The notes under the pieces are model-generated. The model was not told the DNA's origin. It worked only from the letters and a program-made list of their open reading frames with translations, and made no database searches. A DNA stretch of 64,000 nt, taken from Heterotrichella gracilis. Lineage: Eukaryota > Sar > Xanthophyceae > Tribonematales > Xanthonemataceae. The DNA lies in the NCBI GenBank assembly GCA_032358255.1, contig JAULBX010031591.1, positions 62,001 through 126,000 on the forward strand, in the 5' to 3' direction. This document shows positions 45,492-56,336 of this stretch, piece after piece; position 1 is the stretch's first letter, and every line of letters begins with the position of its first letter. A program made the translations under genes and the position numbers.

Positions 45492-48400
45492 TCAGTTGAT
45501 GACCGAGTACTCTATCCCCAGGATGGCAAACGCCTGCTCCATCATCTCGGGCCACTGCGCATACTCCAGCCGCAGCCTGTCGTTCCACGCGATGTAGATG
45601 CGGTCCACCAGCAGGATGGACCCATCCCCAATGATCTTCTCCAGCACCTCGAACTCTGCCCCAGCGATGTCCACGTTGAGCACCACGTAGTCCTCGGGGC
45701 GCACGTTGCGCAGCAGCCACTGCCCAATGTCCATGCTCCGCACCTGGGCAACGAGACAAATTATGTGGTTTTCAAAACAGACCACACGAGTGCAAAATTG
45801 CAGAGAAGTGATATAAGGTATTTCAGGCGCGCAAGGTGCAGCAAGGGCATGGGCGTCAGTCGGGCCAGGCGTGCCTGGCGTCGTGAATGCAATGGTAATT
45901 GGGCTCCTTGCTCAGGCCAGGGATGTGTGTCACTAGATAACAAAATTACCAACCAATGGTGGATACTCAATGCCAGGACAGGGCTGGCTGACGCATGGCA
46001 TACACTTCTTTCCGGGTGATTGCTGCTCTGGCTCAATGACTACATAACAAAACTTATCTACCAATGATATGCTTTAGGGTTTAGGGTTTGGTGTACGCAC
46101 CGGGATGCGGCGGCCTCGGCTGGAGGGCGGTGTGAACATGCTGCCCCCCAGGGACCATGCCGGGCCATGGAGCTTCGATGACAGGAAGTGTGCCACACTG
46201 ATGCCAAAGCTGTCATCGGTGGTTGTGGTCTGGGAGAAGTCTGTGGGGGGGTCCACATCGGTGGACAGCTGGACCTGGTGGGTGTGGGTGTGGGTGTGGG
46301 TGTGGGTGTGGGTGTGGGTGTGGGCGTGGGCGTGGGTGTGGGTGTGGGTGAGGGTGTGGGGGTGGGGGCGTGGGTGGGGGTGGGGTGGGGGTGGGTGTTT
46401 GATTTAGAGGACAAAACGAATGGGGAAGTTAAACATGGCAAAGTGACGACAGAAACATCAAAACACCTCCTTTCAAACCCAAATTGTATGAAGTTGCATC
46501 AGAGTGCATATGGTGAACTGGACGATCCAGCAGGTCCAGGTATTGGGTTGGCTGCCATTGCAATTACTGCCCATTGCGTAAAAGTGCACCTATCACCCCA
46601 CCCCACCCACCCTCTTGCTCAAACCACCACCCCACCACCCACCTGCCCCTCCCGATCCCACGCAGCCGCCTCCACCACCCGCGCCCTGTCCCCCAGGTTG
46701 GCGTGGCGCAGGAAGGCCTTGAGCGCGGGTATGTGCGCTGGGTTGGGCTCAAACGCGTACACGTGGTAGGAACCAGCAGAGCGACTGGCCTGCGCAAGGT
46801 AGGCGCCGATGGAGTCGCCGCGCTTGGAGCCCAAATCCACCTGTGTGGCGGGGTAAATTGTTTGTGGGTATGGATTTTTGCCATCCATCGAAAGTGCAGC
46901 CCTATTAGGGCCCTATTAGGGTAGTCATACTGGGCCTAGTATCAATCCTGACGGCAAGCAATGTGGCGTTCATGCCCACAAAAGGGCCGGTTGCAAGGCA
47001 CAGGACACTTTCTTACAAACGCCTGCCGATGCACAACATTTCCCCCAGGACCACCACCAACACAGACAGCGGATTCACATGCGTGATGCTCCACACTCAC
47101 CAGTACATTGCGCGCTACTGCTGGTGGCTGGTCCTTGAGCAACGGCGCCGAGGGCGGCCTGGAGTGCCCCCCATGCGTGCCCAGTCGCATGGGCAGCATG
47201 GCCACATCAAGGTCTGAGGTGCCTGCATCAAGGGGGAGAGCGATAAGAGATTGCCAGGAGGATAGCAGGATGCAGGATAGTGGCAGAAACAACACGGCAT
47301 CAACAGGCACCCGTTTGCCCCCCCGGGAGTCACACATTACGCCAACCTCACAGCACCCACCACAGCCCCCACCACCGCACCCACCTGCCACATACAGCTG
47401 CCAGCCCTGGCTGCCGTGGCTGGAGTCAAACACCACGTAGCTCCCATCGGGGCTCCACAGGGGGGTGAGCCCATCGTCATGCAGCACACCCCCTGGGCTG
47501 CCTGGCAGGTACTCCCCCACTATGTGCACCGCGGCTGTCCACCTAAAACATACAATAATTTAGTTAGGGGCAAACATATTATTTCATGATCAAACTTTAA
47601 TCTACAACATTTATACACACATAAGTAAATATGTGCATTAGGGGTACACTAGAGTAGCCCTACAACATTTAGTTATGTACCCGTGAAAACAGTGGATTCC
47701 CGCAAGATTCAGCATCAGCATTGTGCACACGCGTTGTACTCAAATGCATTCCAGCAATCCAGCTGTAATAACAGCCAGCTGTGCACATTTGGCGCCAAGC
47801 AATTTGACCCTCGAACTGTTCACACCTTTCGTTGGTCTTGCACGATCATTGGTCAGGTCAGCGCTATGGCCCCTGGCCTATCGCCCACCACTCTCAAACC
47901 ACAACACTACCAGATTTTCAAAAGGAAGTGGGCTTACCTGTCCCAAATGAACAGCTTCTTTTTCGGTGAGGGTGCTGCGTCCACCAGTATGAAGCGGTTG
48001 TTGTCAAGGAAGTAGCGGCAGTGTTGGGCGGGCACCAAGGCGACTGCAGGTGGGGATGATGCGGTGAGACGGTGGGGTGGATGTGGTAAGTGCGATGCAT
48101 GCAGATGCGGCTATGTGGTGTGCACAAGGATCAAGCGGATGTTGGGCCACCACACCGGAAGCGGTCGGCCGGCGCTTGCACCCCCACCCCCGCTACGCAT
48201 TGTTTTCTTGTACTTGCAAAGCACGTGGTATGCAATGCGCGCCACTCAGCCTAACGCAGCTGCCCTGTGTACAACCATCTACCCATGCCTCCCCGCCATG
48301 CCTCCTACACCCATGCCTCCACCCACCCTATCCCCCCAATCCTTGTACCACCGCCACACACCGCTGGTCGGCGTTCCCAGGTGCACAACCACCTGCCCCT

Positions 48401-51400
48401 GCACCTTGTAACACCCGCTGCCATTGCACACCGCAATACCTTGATAGATGCGTGCCAACCACGTGGTACACATTCCACGCCACTCCTCCACACATACCTG
48501 TCCTGTGCGCAATCATTCACCCACGTATGTCCCTGCCCCTCCTTCCCCCCCACCCCACCACCACTCACCACTGGTTGGCACCTCCAGCTGTGCAACCGCG
48601 CTCCCCTGCACCTCGTAGTACCCGCTCTCATCGCACACCAGCAGCGCCCCCCCGCTGCCATAGCTATGATGCCCCCCCTTCACCAGCGGCACCCGCCACA
48701 GATTGGCCCCGTCAGACCCCACCGTCATGAGGTAGCTGTGGTGCGTCTCGGGGCTGGCGCTGCAGTTTGCGATGTGGTAGGAGAAGGCCACGTGGGTGGC
48801 CTCGCGATCAAACTGCGGGTGGTGGTGGTAGTGGTGATGGAGTGGGGTGGGGTAATGATGAGAAGTTGCAGCAACTGAGGGGTGGAACAGAGTGGGTCTG
48901 GTAAAGTAAATCGCCAGAATTTAATGGCTATAATTGGTGAATTTTTTTTAAAGCTGTGGTTCCAAATATATTTTTGTTAATGTTACTCATTTGTTCATTT
49001 GAATATTCTTACATCAAGGGCTACCTGCCATTGACAATGATTGCATATGACCCCCGCCCTCCTCCCCACTCACCACTGCGTCCTCGACCCAGTGCATGCA
49101 TGTGGCCGCATCGTCCGCCGGCAGCGTCTCAAAGTGGCGGTACGTTGCCCCAGAAACGGGGTCCGAGGGCCCCGCAAAGCGGGTGGACACCGCCACATAC
49201 AGCTGGCGGTAGGATGCGATAAGGGTTGCAGCGCCACTCAGCATGTTGACCACCCACAGCCCGTCGTCTGAGGGCATCCGGTCAGCCAGCACCAGGCGCA
49301 CTGCTGCGTCCCGCGCAGCGTAGCCGTAGCCTGCAGACGGATGGGGGATAGTATGTAAACCTTGAAAACAAAGAGCTAACACTTGCGGATATTATTATAC
49401 AAATCTGATTTTGAACATGTAAAGATATTTTGACAATTTTGAGTCACAATTTAGCAACATGAAAGAAGATCAGGATATCAATTCATTAATAAACACCACA
49501 CTTTGCCTAAGCAATGCAATATATACACAAGGGTGAATAAAGTAACTCCACCGCGCGCACCTGGCCGCGCCGCGTTCAGCCTGATCAAGCTAAAGTGCGT
49601 GGCCAGCCTGCCGTCCTCGCTGATCACATGCACCGGCCAGGGCACGCTGCGGGAGCGGGTCATCTGCTGGAGGTCATACACCGCGGTGCACAGCCCATCA
49701 GTGACCACAGGCACACTGGCATCTGGCGCGCAGCCTGCGTCTGTGAAGGCAAAGTAGCGGCTGGTGGGGCCCAGCCACTGCACCGTGGGGCGCATGTGCA
49801 GGTTCCATGCGGAGGTCATGTCCAGGTGGCGCCAGATCCACATGTTGTCTGCGGGGGGTTGAATGGTTGGTTCAGAATGGAGGTGGGCGGGTGGCAGGGT
49901 GGAGTGAAGGTGGCGGGGTAATGCATGGCGTATCGGGGTGATGCACATGCCATGGTGTGGTTACTGGTGGGACCCAACACTATGTGGTGTGACGCAAGCG
50001 CTAAAATGGCGCACCCCTGGCCAAAAGGGATGGTCATCTCACAATGAGGGAAGGCACATTAGCAATGCATGAAGCCAACCTCGAATAGCTGCATTGCATG
50101 AAAACAAAGAGGTGCATTTGATGCCTTGATCAGCCACATGCAGATGTTACACACACCTCTTGCCACCCTGAACAGCCCAATTTCTAGCCTATCCCTTAGG
50201 CGAGGCGCGTCGGCAGAGTGCACCTTGACCGCCAGCAGCAGCTTGCGCGAGCGGGACCAGGGGGAGTAGGGCGTGTTGGGCAGGATGAACTGGGACTTCT
50301 GGGCGTTCTCAGTCAGCCGCACCACCTGCAAAGGGTAGGGTTTAGGGTTCAGATTTTGGGGCTTAGAATGTTGGGCAGCAGGGGGGTGCTGGTGGCACAG
50401 GCGAGGGTACATTTTGATGCCAAATGCAGGGCTCGGGCCCAGGTCACAATGGAAGCCAGCCATGCGCCAATCTTCCACCATGCGACAGTGTTCCTGCTTG
50501 CATGGCAATGGACCATGGCAATGGAATGGAATGAAAGCATTGCCAAGCCATGTGCACCCCCATGCAGATGCAAATGCCTGCCTTGGGGTGTGTGGATGCA
50601 ACACCTATGTTGCATAGGGGCGCACCTGGCCGGTCTCCAGGAACGGCGGGGCGTCCTGGCGCGACGCCACCGACAGGTACCGCACCCTGTCCTGAATCCG
50701 CCTGATCTTGTCGCACTGGCTGGTCCTGCCCCCCAGCAGCAGCATCTGCTCCGGGTGCTTCACCGCGTGCACGATCAGCATCCTGTCCCGGCAGATGTCA
50801 AACTTGGGCTTCAGCTGCATGCGGGTGGGGCTGCCTGTGGTCCCCTTGGGGGGGTCCTCGAAGCAGCAGGAGGCCGCCTTGGAGAGCACCCGGGGGCTGT
50901 CTATGCGCCGCGCGTCCACGCTCATGAGCCAGATTCCCACTGAGATGTCCTCATCTGGCATGAACTTGAGCATGTTGTGGTCGTGGCCCTGTTTGTTGAT
51001 GCCCAGCACCACCTGGACGAGGTCGCTGGACAGCACATAGCCCCCGCCTGACATGTACGGGAGGTACTTGTTGAGGCTGGTGTGTTTGAGGTACTCGCTG
51101 CCCATCCAGCTGTGGCCACCTGTCGCTGTCACGCTGTTGTTGCGCACCTCCTTGCCAAAGTACATCCGCTCGTGGCTGCACTCCTGGTTCCTGCAGTGCG
51201 CTTTCAGCTCCAGGATGATCCCCGGGACGTCCACAAAGCTGTTCTCCTGGACCTTGAGGAAGAACTTGAAGTTGTCAAAGCTGTTGGTGGCGTAGTCCAG
51301 GGCATAATACACCTTGTGGACCTCGCTCTGCTCCGCCTTGGCCTTGCTTTCGGTGAACACCACGTCCCCATGGAGGTCGCTCTCCAGGGCTGTCTCTGGC

Positions 51401-51843
51401 GTGCGCTCGTGGCCAAACAGGAAGAACTTGCCGATGACGCTGTGGTTGCGCACCGCGGCGTCCAGCCACCCGTTCCTGATGGCCTGCCTGAACCCTGCCC
51501 CGTGGCTGCTGGAGAAGATGGCCACAAACAGGAAGAGGGGCTGTGTGAAGTTCTCCTGCTCACTGCCATACCCAAAGGGCTTGTCTGTGAACTCTGTCCC
51601 AAGGGTGCGGTCCCGCTCGGCCTGAAGGACGCTGTCCTCGTACCGCAGCTGGTGTATGCCTTCCAGCAGGGAGAGGTCGAACTTGGCGTGGGGGCTGGCT
51701 GAGTAGGTACACACATGGCTGACGTGGGTCCTGGACTTGAAGAAGGCAAAGTGGTACCACAGCAGCGCCAAGATGCTCACGGCCGCCGTGAAACTGAGGA
51801 TGAGCCTCTCTAGTCGGGTCTTGGCCTCCTTCGCTGTTGCCAT
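45492..51843 (-). CDS. GT31 galactosyltransferase-like / beta-propeller-like / FkbM methyltransferase fusion
   Basis: The ATG at 51843 gives MATAKEAKTRLERLILSFTA, then one membrane anchor (about residues 15-31), so this is a type II Golgi-like topology. Exon 1 (50629-51843) encodes a GT31-like domain: GFRQAIRNGWLDAAV, GKFFLFGHERTPE, then NFKFFLKVQENSF, YMSGGGYVLSSDLVQVVLG and PDEDISVGIWL. Splices continue in phase through about ten exons: 50166-50336, 49561-49851, 49074-49333, 48566-48815, 47940-48043, 47385-47545, 47101-47222, 46640-46843, 46100-46277 and 45492-45745. The middle part resembles a PD40/WD40-like propeller (GLTPLWSPDGSYVVFDSSHG, DDGLWVVNMLSGAATLIASY). The C-terminus is a SAM-dependent FkbM-type domain (VDLGSKRGDSIGAYL, YHVYAFEPNPAHIPAL, VVLNVDIAGAEFEVLEKIIG), ending YSVIN. 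The total is about 1,070 residues. The phase match at each junction I checked argues for one gene. Confidence 0.75.
46277..46396. repeat. GTGGGT hexanucleotide repeat
   Basis: A long run of GTGGGT/GTGGGC units in an intron next to the FkbM exon starting VQLSTDVDPPTDF. It is strongly G-rich on the + strand. It creates a spurious Gly/Val ORF that is not coding. Confidence 0.95.
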
Positions 51844-52499
51844 CTAAACCCTGGCCCCTGGGCTATTCACTGTCATAGGGCTGCCACTCCCCCACATACA
51901 CTGCCTGCCATGGAAACTGACACCATTTCCGCAGCCTTCGCCTGGTGGGCGAACGCAGAAACACCAAAGGTTTAAATACTTTGCCACCACCACAGCACTG
52001 GGACCCTTTCCGTTGTCACCCAGCACCCTGCCAGTTCAAACTTGAATATGCATGGGACCCCTCGGGAGGACCAAACCCGCCCACACTGTGTACTCTCAGT
52101 GGCAGTAAACACGCCAGACTGTCGGAACAGGCAAGCTCAAGTCCGATCAACGACCATGCGAAAAGTGGGGTGCAATCAAAGTACGGTTTTGCTCGGCTAC
52201 AGTTGGCTTTATAGGTGCACAGTGGCTTCTCTGAGCCCCTATTATCAGAGTACCCACCACACCCACGTGATATCAGTACTCGAATATCCTCCTCTGGAGT
52301 GAGTCACAAGGGTGCCCACGAACAGAGGGCTTTGTTCAGCCTGTTTTGCTATGGCTTGAAAGTGACACCACGCCAGGTATTGCCACCAATCGCCAGTCCA
52401 CGTTCATCCCTACTACCCGTGCCCTGCACGCTCTCGGTCACACCTGCTTTGGCTACCGTTCTGCAGGGCTACCAGTTATATGCAGCTAGTGTGCAAGCC
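51844..52499. promoter_or_regulatory. Divergent upstream region between the fusion gene and ISCA2-like gene
   Basis: Both neighbours start outward from this 656-nt gap, so it should contain both promoters. A GGCTTTATAGG stretch lies at about 52206-52216 but is nearly 300 nt from the ISCA ATG; it can only be called TATA-like. No other motif is assigned. Confidence 0.4.
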
Positions 52500-53308
52500 A
52501 TGAAAGGAGCTTTGCGACAGTTGCTGAAAGCCGCGGTGTGTGCAAAGCCGTACAGTAGCACGTCCTGTAGCCAACTTAGTTATAGCAAGCCATTCCAAAG
52601 TGCTCTCAAGCCATTGTGCTTTGCTGCGCTACACCCAACGCCACAGTCTTGGGTGGGAGGCTCCATTGCTCCAGCTTTTGCAAGGCATTGGAGCGCAGAG
52701 GCAGCAGAGGCAGCAGACTCGCTTGAATTGAACGTCACGCAAAATGCTATTGCGGTGCGTGAGGGCTGCCTTTATTTGTGCATGCCTCCACATACCTCTG
52801 GGTGGCATGTCAACCACTGGTGACCACATGTTGCAGAGGTTGAAGGCCCTGTCAAGCGAGTCCGACGACCCGAACACGTTCCTGAGGATATCTGTGGAAG
52901 GAGGTGGTTGTTCTGGCTTCCAATATGAGTTCAGCCTTGACACCACACTGAAGCCAGGTGACAGGTAAGCAAACCCTGCGCTGGCACCTCATCCAGGCAC
53001 CCAACACACGGTGGTGTTTGGGTGCTAACCACAGGAGCCATGTTTGCAGGGTGCTTGAGGAAAATGGTGTCAGGGTGGTTTCAGATGCAGTCTCACTGGA
53101 ATTCATACGGGGCGCAACGATAGACTTCTCCAGTGATTTGATGAGGTCGTCATTTCAGGTAAATTCGGGCAAGCAATGGAACAAGCCCTTTCATCCTGCT
53201 GCCCGTTGGTGACCCACTAACTCATTGTGCTTTGCCTTGCAGATTGTTGGGAACCCAATTGCAGAGACAAGCTGTGGCTGCGGGAGCTCGTTCTCTGTGA
53301 AAGATTGA
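52500..53308 (+). CDS. ISCA2: Mitochondrial A-type Fe-S cluster carrier, ISCA2-like
   Basis: This A-type carrier delivers Fe-S clusters to mitochondrial apoproteins. The ATG at 52500 opens a basic, acid-poor presequence ([20 protein letters not shown]) typical of mitochondrial import. Exon 1 (52500-52752) ends [11 protein letters not shown]. Exon 2 starts after GTTGCAG at about 52837 with [19 protein letters not shown], then [15 protein letters not shown]. Exon 3 reads [18 protein letters not shown], then [11 protein letters not shown]. Exon 4 reads [20 protein letters not shown] and stops at 53308. The three cluster-binding cysteines (GGGCSG and CGCG) are present. The spliced length (about 165 residues) fits the family with its presequence. 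Confidence 0.92.
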
Positions 53309-53873
53309 TGCGCTCGCTGCAGCTCCCATATAACCAGCCATTGGGGGGGATTGGTTCCACTTGCAGCACGGGGAGAGTTTTTCTGCTGCGCCAAAGTTGC
53401 TCTCTGCTTTCGATTTGCTAAGAACCAAGTGCTACTTTCTTAATATCAAATAAATATATGATTGGGCGGCAAAACTAGGTCGCCACACTGACCGACTTGG
53501 AGGCAATCATGCCGGTTTTTTGTTGCTTGTGAGCAGGGTGTTTCTTGCTCTGCACTGTAAAATTTAGATGCAATAGGTGGACACTGCAAAGTGTACGCAC
53601 AATGGGCTGTGCAACCCTCACTGGAAGCTCGGCGGCATCCTGAACATTGGGGTCCAAAGCCAAGCCAACCCAAATTCCAGGGCAATGCCAGCTGCCGCAA
53701 GCCCTGATATTGCAAGAGTGTGCTCTATCAACTGTGCATTCGTTCTGCTGCCTCGCTCATAGTTGGGCGCATTGCTACGCATGCATGCCATATGGCGAGA
53801 GGCTGGAGTAAGGTTGCAACAAAGCTTGTTACAGGATTGCGTGTCTGACAGGTTCCACAACCGTGTGAACCAG
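53309..53873. other. Convergent intergenic region between ISCA2-like and eL30
   Basis: 3' UTR sequence from both sides. It contains a TGTAA at 53556-53560 on the + strand, a possible polyadenylation signal for the ISCA2-like gene about 250 nt after its stop, and the eL30 signal listed separately. No gene is seen. Confidence 0.5.
53829..53833 (-). terminator. TGTAA polyadenylation signal of eL30
   Basis: TTACA on the + strand reads TGTAA on the transcribed strand, about 41 nt after the eL30 stop codon. TGTAA is the usual chlorophyte poly(A) signal. Confidence 0.6.
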
Positions 53874-54764
53874 TTAGGCCTCAGCACCGGGCATGGACTT
53901 GATAATATCAGAGTCACCTGCAGAAAAAAATCAGTCAGTAACTGCATGGTAGACACCAAGGCCGCAGCGCGTGGACAGTTCATTGAATGGAAAGAATAGC
54001 ATGACGTCCCCTTACCTGCGTCAGTGATGGCCAGCACGCACACCCTGTGAAGCTTACCACAGGCAGTGCCCAGGTCCACGTTGTCTGCACACACAGCACA
54101 GGGTCGTAAACGTCGGGAAAATCATCCACTTAATATTGACTGGCATGCAGGAGGGTTTTTGAATTGCCCAACCATGCACAGGCAAGACAATCGTGTATCG
54201 TGCATGCTGGAAAAGCATGCCAACTGAAAACGGCTATGGTATCAAGAAGCAGCGCACTGCTATCCCGCAGTGTACAGATATGCATTGAACGCCTGGCAGG
54301 GCGGTGTGACTGTGCAGGGTCAGGCACTTACTGCCGGAGTAGTGGTGCACGCCAGTCTTGGAAAGCATAGCGTAGTACTCAATCTCCGACTTGCGGATGG
54401 GCGGGCAGTTGTTGCTGATGATCACCAGCTTGGCTGCAAACACACATCTTGCTCATGCCATACGCATGCATGGGTATGGTATGCAGGGCTGCAGGTTAAA
54501 ACACCATCAGGCAAACATGACAACAGACTGCCTGCTCAAAGTGCAAAGCTCCCACCTTTGCCAGAGCGCAGGCACTTGAGGCTAGTCTTTGACCCCAAAG
54601 TGTACTTGCCACTCTTCATGACAAGAGCCAGGCGGGAGTTGATGTTCTCCTGGGACTTCTTCTACGCGAATAAGATGGTCTGCGTGTGAGTAAATGGCCA
54701 CAAATGCGTGGAAAACGTGGAGAACTGTCGAGCAGCTACTTACTGCTTTCTTGGCGGTCACCAT
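53874..54764 (-). CDS. RPL30: 60S ribosomal protein eL30
   Basis: A component of the large ribosomal subunit. The ATG at 54764 begins a short first exon MVTAKKA. Later exons give [20 protein letters not shown], then [15 protein letters not shown] (about 54560-54685), [20 protein letters not shown] with [14 protein letters not shown] (54333-54436), [20 protein letters not shown] (about 54016-54083) and [14 protein letters not shown], stopping at 53874. All diagnostic eL30 segments are present, and the length is near the usual 110 residues. The gene lies head to head with eS25, 372 nt apart, which suggests co-regulation. Confidence 0.95.
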
Positions 54765-55136
54765 CTTGACTAACGTTCCTCCTTCTTAGCCTGGAAGCAC
54801 AACCCAAAGTCAGCTTAATACCAACATGTAGAGAGACAGAAGGGTCCGCTGCAAAGCACCTCACCTGTTGGCTCCAGAGGTTCGTGGAAGTGGGTTGGAA
54901 AGGGCGATTGGGGAGCCTGCAACTGTTCAAGTGCAAAACTTTTGGGGAGCCTGCAAACTGAGCTGAGCCGCCGCAGCGGCACACTTCATCAGGGGGTAAA
55001 AGCAAATCAGCATGAACGAGCAAGTCTTTGTTGGCGGCCAGCACTCGTCGAAGTGCAATACTGCTTTATAAGCCCGTTCCGCCGCCCGGTTCTCCCTCTT
55101 TCAGTTCGTTGGATTGGAGCAGGAACAACCTCCACC
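54765..55136. promoter_or_regulatory. Bidirectional promoter of eL30 and eS25
   Basis: This 372-nt gap separates two divergent ribosomal protein genes. On the eS25 side, TTTATAAG at 55065-55072 is a good TATA-like box about 65 nt before the ATG. A pyrimidine tract TCTCCCTCTTTC at 55091-55102 resembles the 5' TOP tracts of ribosomal protein mRNAs. No clear TATA is assigned for eL30. Confidence 0.6.
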
Positions 55137-56071
55137 ATGGTACGACGCCGTTGGGTTGCGCGCCGACCCCCATGCCTCGCCCCCACTGTCTGACCCACCC
55201 CATCTCGTGCACCTGCAGGCTCCCAAGGAGCAAAAGTCGAAGGAGGCCAAGGCCATGGCCGCGGCCAACTCCAGCAAGGGCAAGAAGAAGGCAAGTGGAG
55301 CTTGACTTGCAGTTGATGCATCCTTTGTGGAGCTGTGTCGGTGTTTTGGGTATGCATGGTGTTGTGCTGACACTCGTGGGTTGTCCTGTACAGAAGTGGT
55401 CGAAGGGCAAGCTCAAGGAGAAGGTGAACAACCTGGTGCTCTTTGACAAGGTATGTCCAACTATCATCTGCATTGGCTGTGCTGTGGAGGTGCACGTGCA
55501 GGTGCCGTCACAATAGCCATACACACATCCACTCTTGCATATGCATGGGCTGCCCACTTCGATGCACACTTCTGGGCTTTGTGGGCATGGGTTGTTTCAA
55601 ACTAGTACATTCACAGTTGGATGTTTGGGTGGTTGGGCAGCTCTGTATGAATTTTCACCTGGCAGCCACTCCATAACTGCATCTTTGCACCATGGAGTGA
55701 CAGTTGATGGGTTTTGCCTGCAGCCCACATACGACAAGCTGTTGTCCGAGGTGCCCAAGTACAAGATGATCACCCCTTCAGTGCTGTCTGATAGGTTGAG
55801 GGTAAGTGGCGCATATGGCAGCATATGCATGGCACTGCTGTGGATTTTTTCAAGGTTTCATGCTGGTGGGTGCTGCGCATCATATGGTATGGTGCTCATA
55901 CCTGAGCATGCCCTTATCTTACATCAATGCGTTTTGATTTAAATTTTGGTTCCGCAGATCAACGGCAGCTTGGCACGTGCTGCCATCAGGGAGTTGGTGG
56001 AGAAGAACTTGATTCGGTGTGTGGCCAAGCACTCCACACAGGAAATCTACACACGCGCCACCAACCAGTAA
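55137..56071 (+). CDS. RPS25: 40S ribosomal protein eS25
   Basis: A component of the small ribosomal subunit. The coding part of exon 1 is only the ATG (55137-55139), followed at once by a GTACGA donor. Exon 2 (55220-55290) reads [20 protein letters not shown], then GKKK. It is followed by GCAAGT, a GC-AG donor with perfect consensus otherwise. Exon 3 (55395-55450) reads [19 protein letters not shown]; exon 4 (about 55724-55800) reads [20 protein letters not shown], then LSDRLR. Exon 5 (55958-56071) reads [20 protein letters not shown] and ends IYTRATNQ. The length is about 107 residues, normal for eS25. Using the nearest GT instead of GC at exon 2 would break the frame. Confidence 0.95.
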
Positions 56072-56094
56072 CTTTGTGCTGGACAGTGGTTTCA

Positions 56095-56099
56095 TGTAA
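56095..56099 (+). terminator. TGTAA polyadenylation signal of eS25
   Basis: TGTAA lies 24 nt after the eS25 stop codon, the expected chlorophyte poly(A) signal. Confidence 0.6.
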
Positions 56100-56302
56100 C
56101 TGATTCCATCCCCTATGCGAGACCGTCTCGAGTGCCTCCTGCCGCAGTGGCACAACCCTTGAGTCTTTACCTCTGGTGGAGCACACTATGGGTGTGTCCC
56201 CAGCAAACGCATGGATAGTTTGGAAGCGTTGGGCATGGGGAAGGGGCCATAGCCAAGGGGCACCTGGTTGGTTTGCATATATTTGCAAAGCTGCATGGAT
56301 AT

Positions 56303-56336
56303 CCACCATCCATACCATCGATGGTATGGATGGTGG
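56303..56336. repeat. Perfect 34-bp palindrome
   Basis: CCACCATCCATACCATCG and its exact reverse complement meet with no loop (centre ATCGAT), 232 nt after the eS25 stop. It could form a cruciform or a terminator-like stem. Confidence 0.9.

Noticed and set aside
46188-46769. 193-codon plus-strand open frame rich in Val/Gly
   Set aside because: Produced by the GTGGGT repeat; antisense to FkbM exons.
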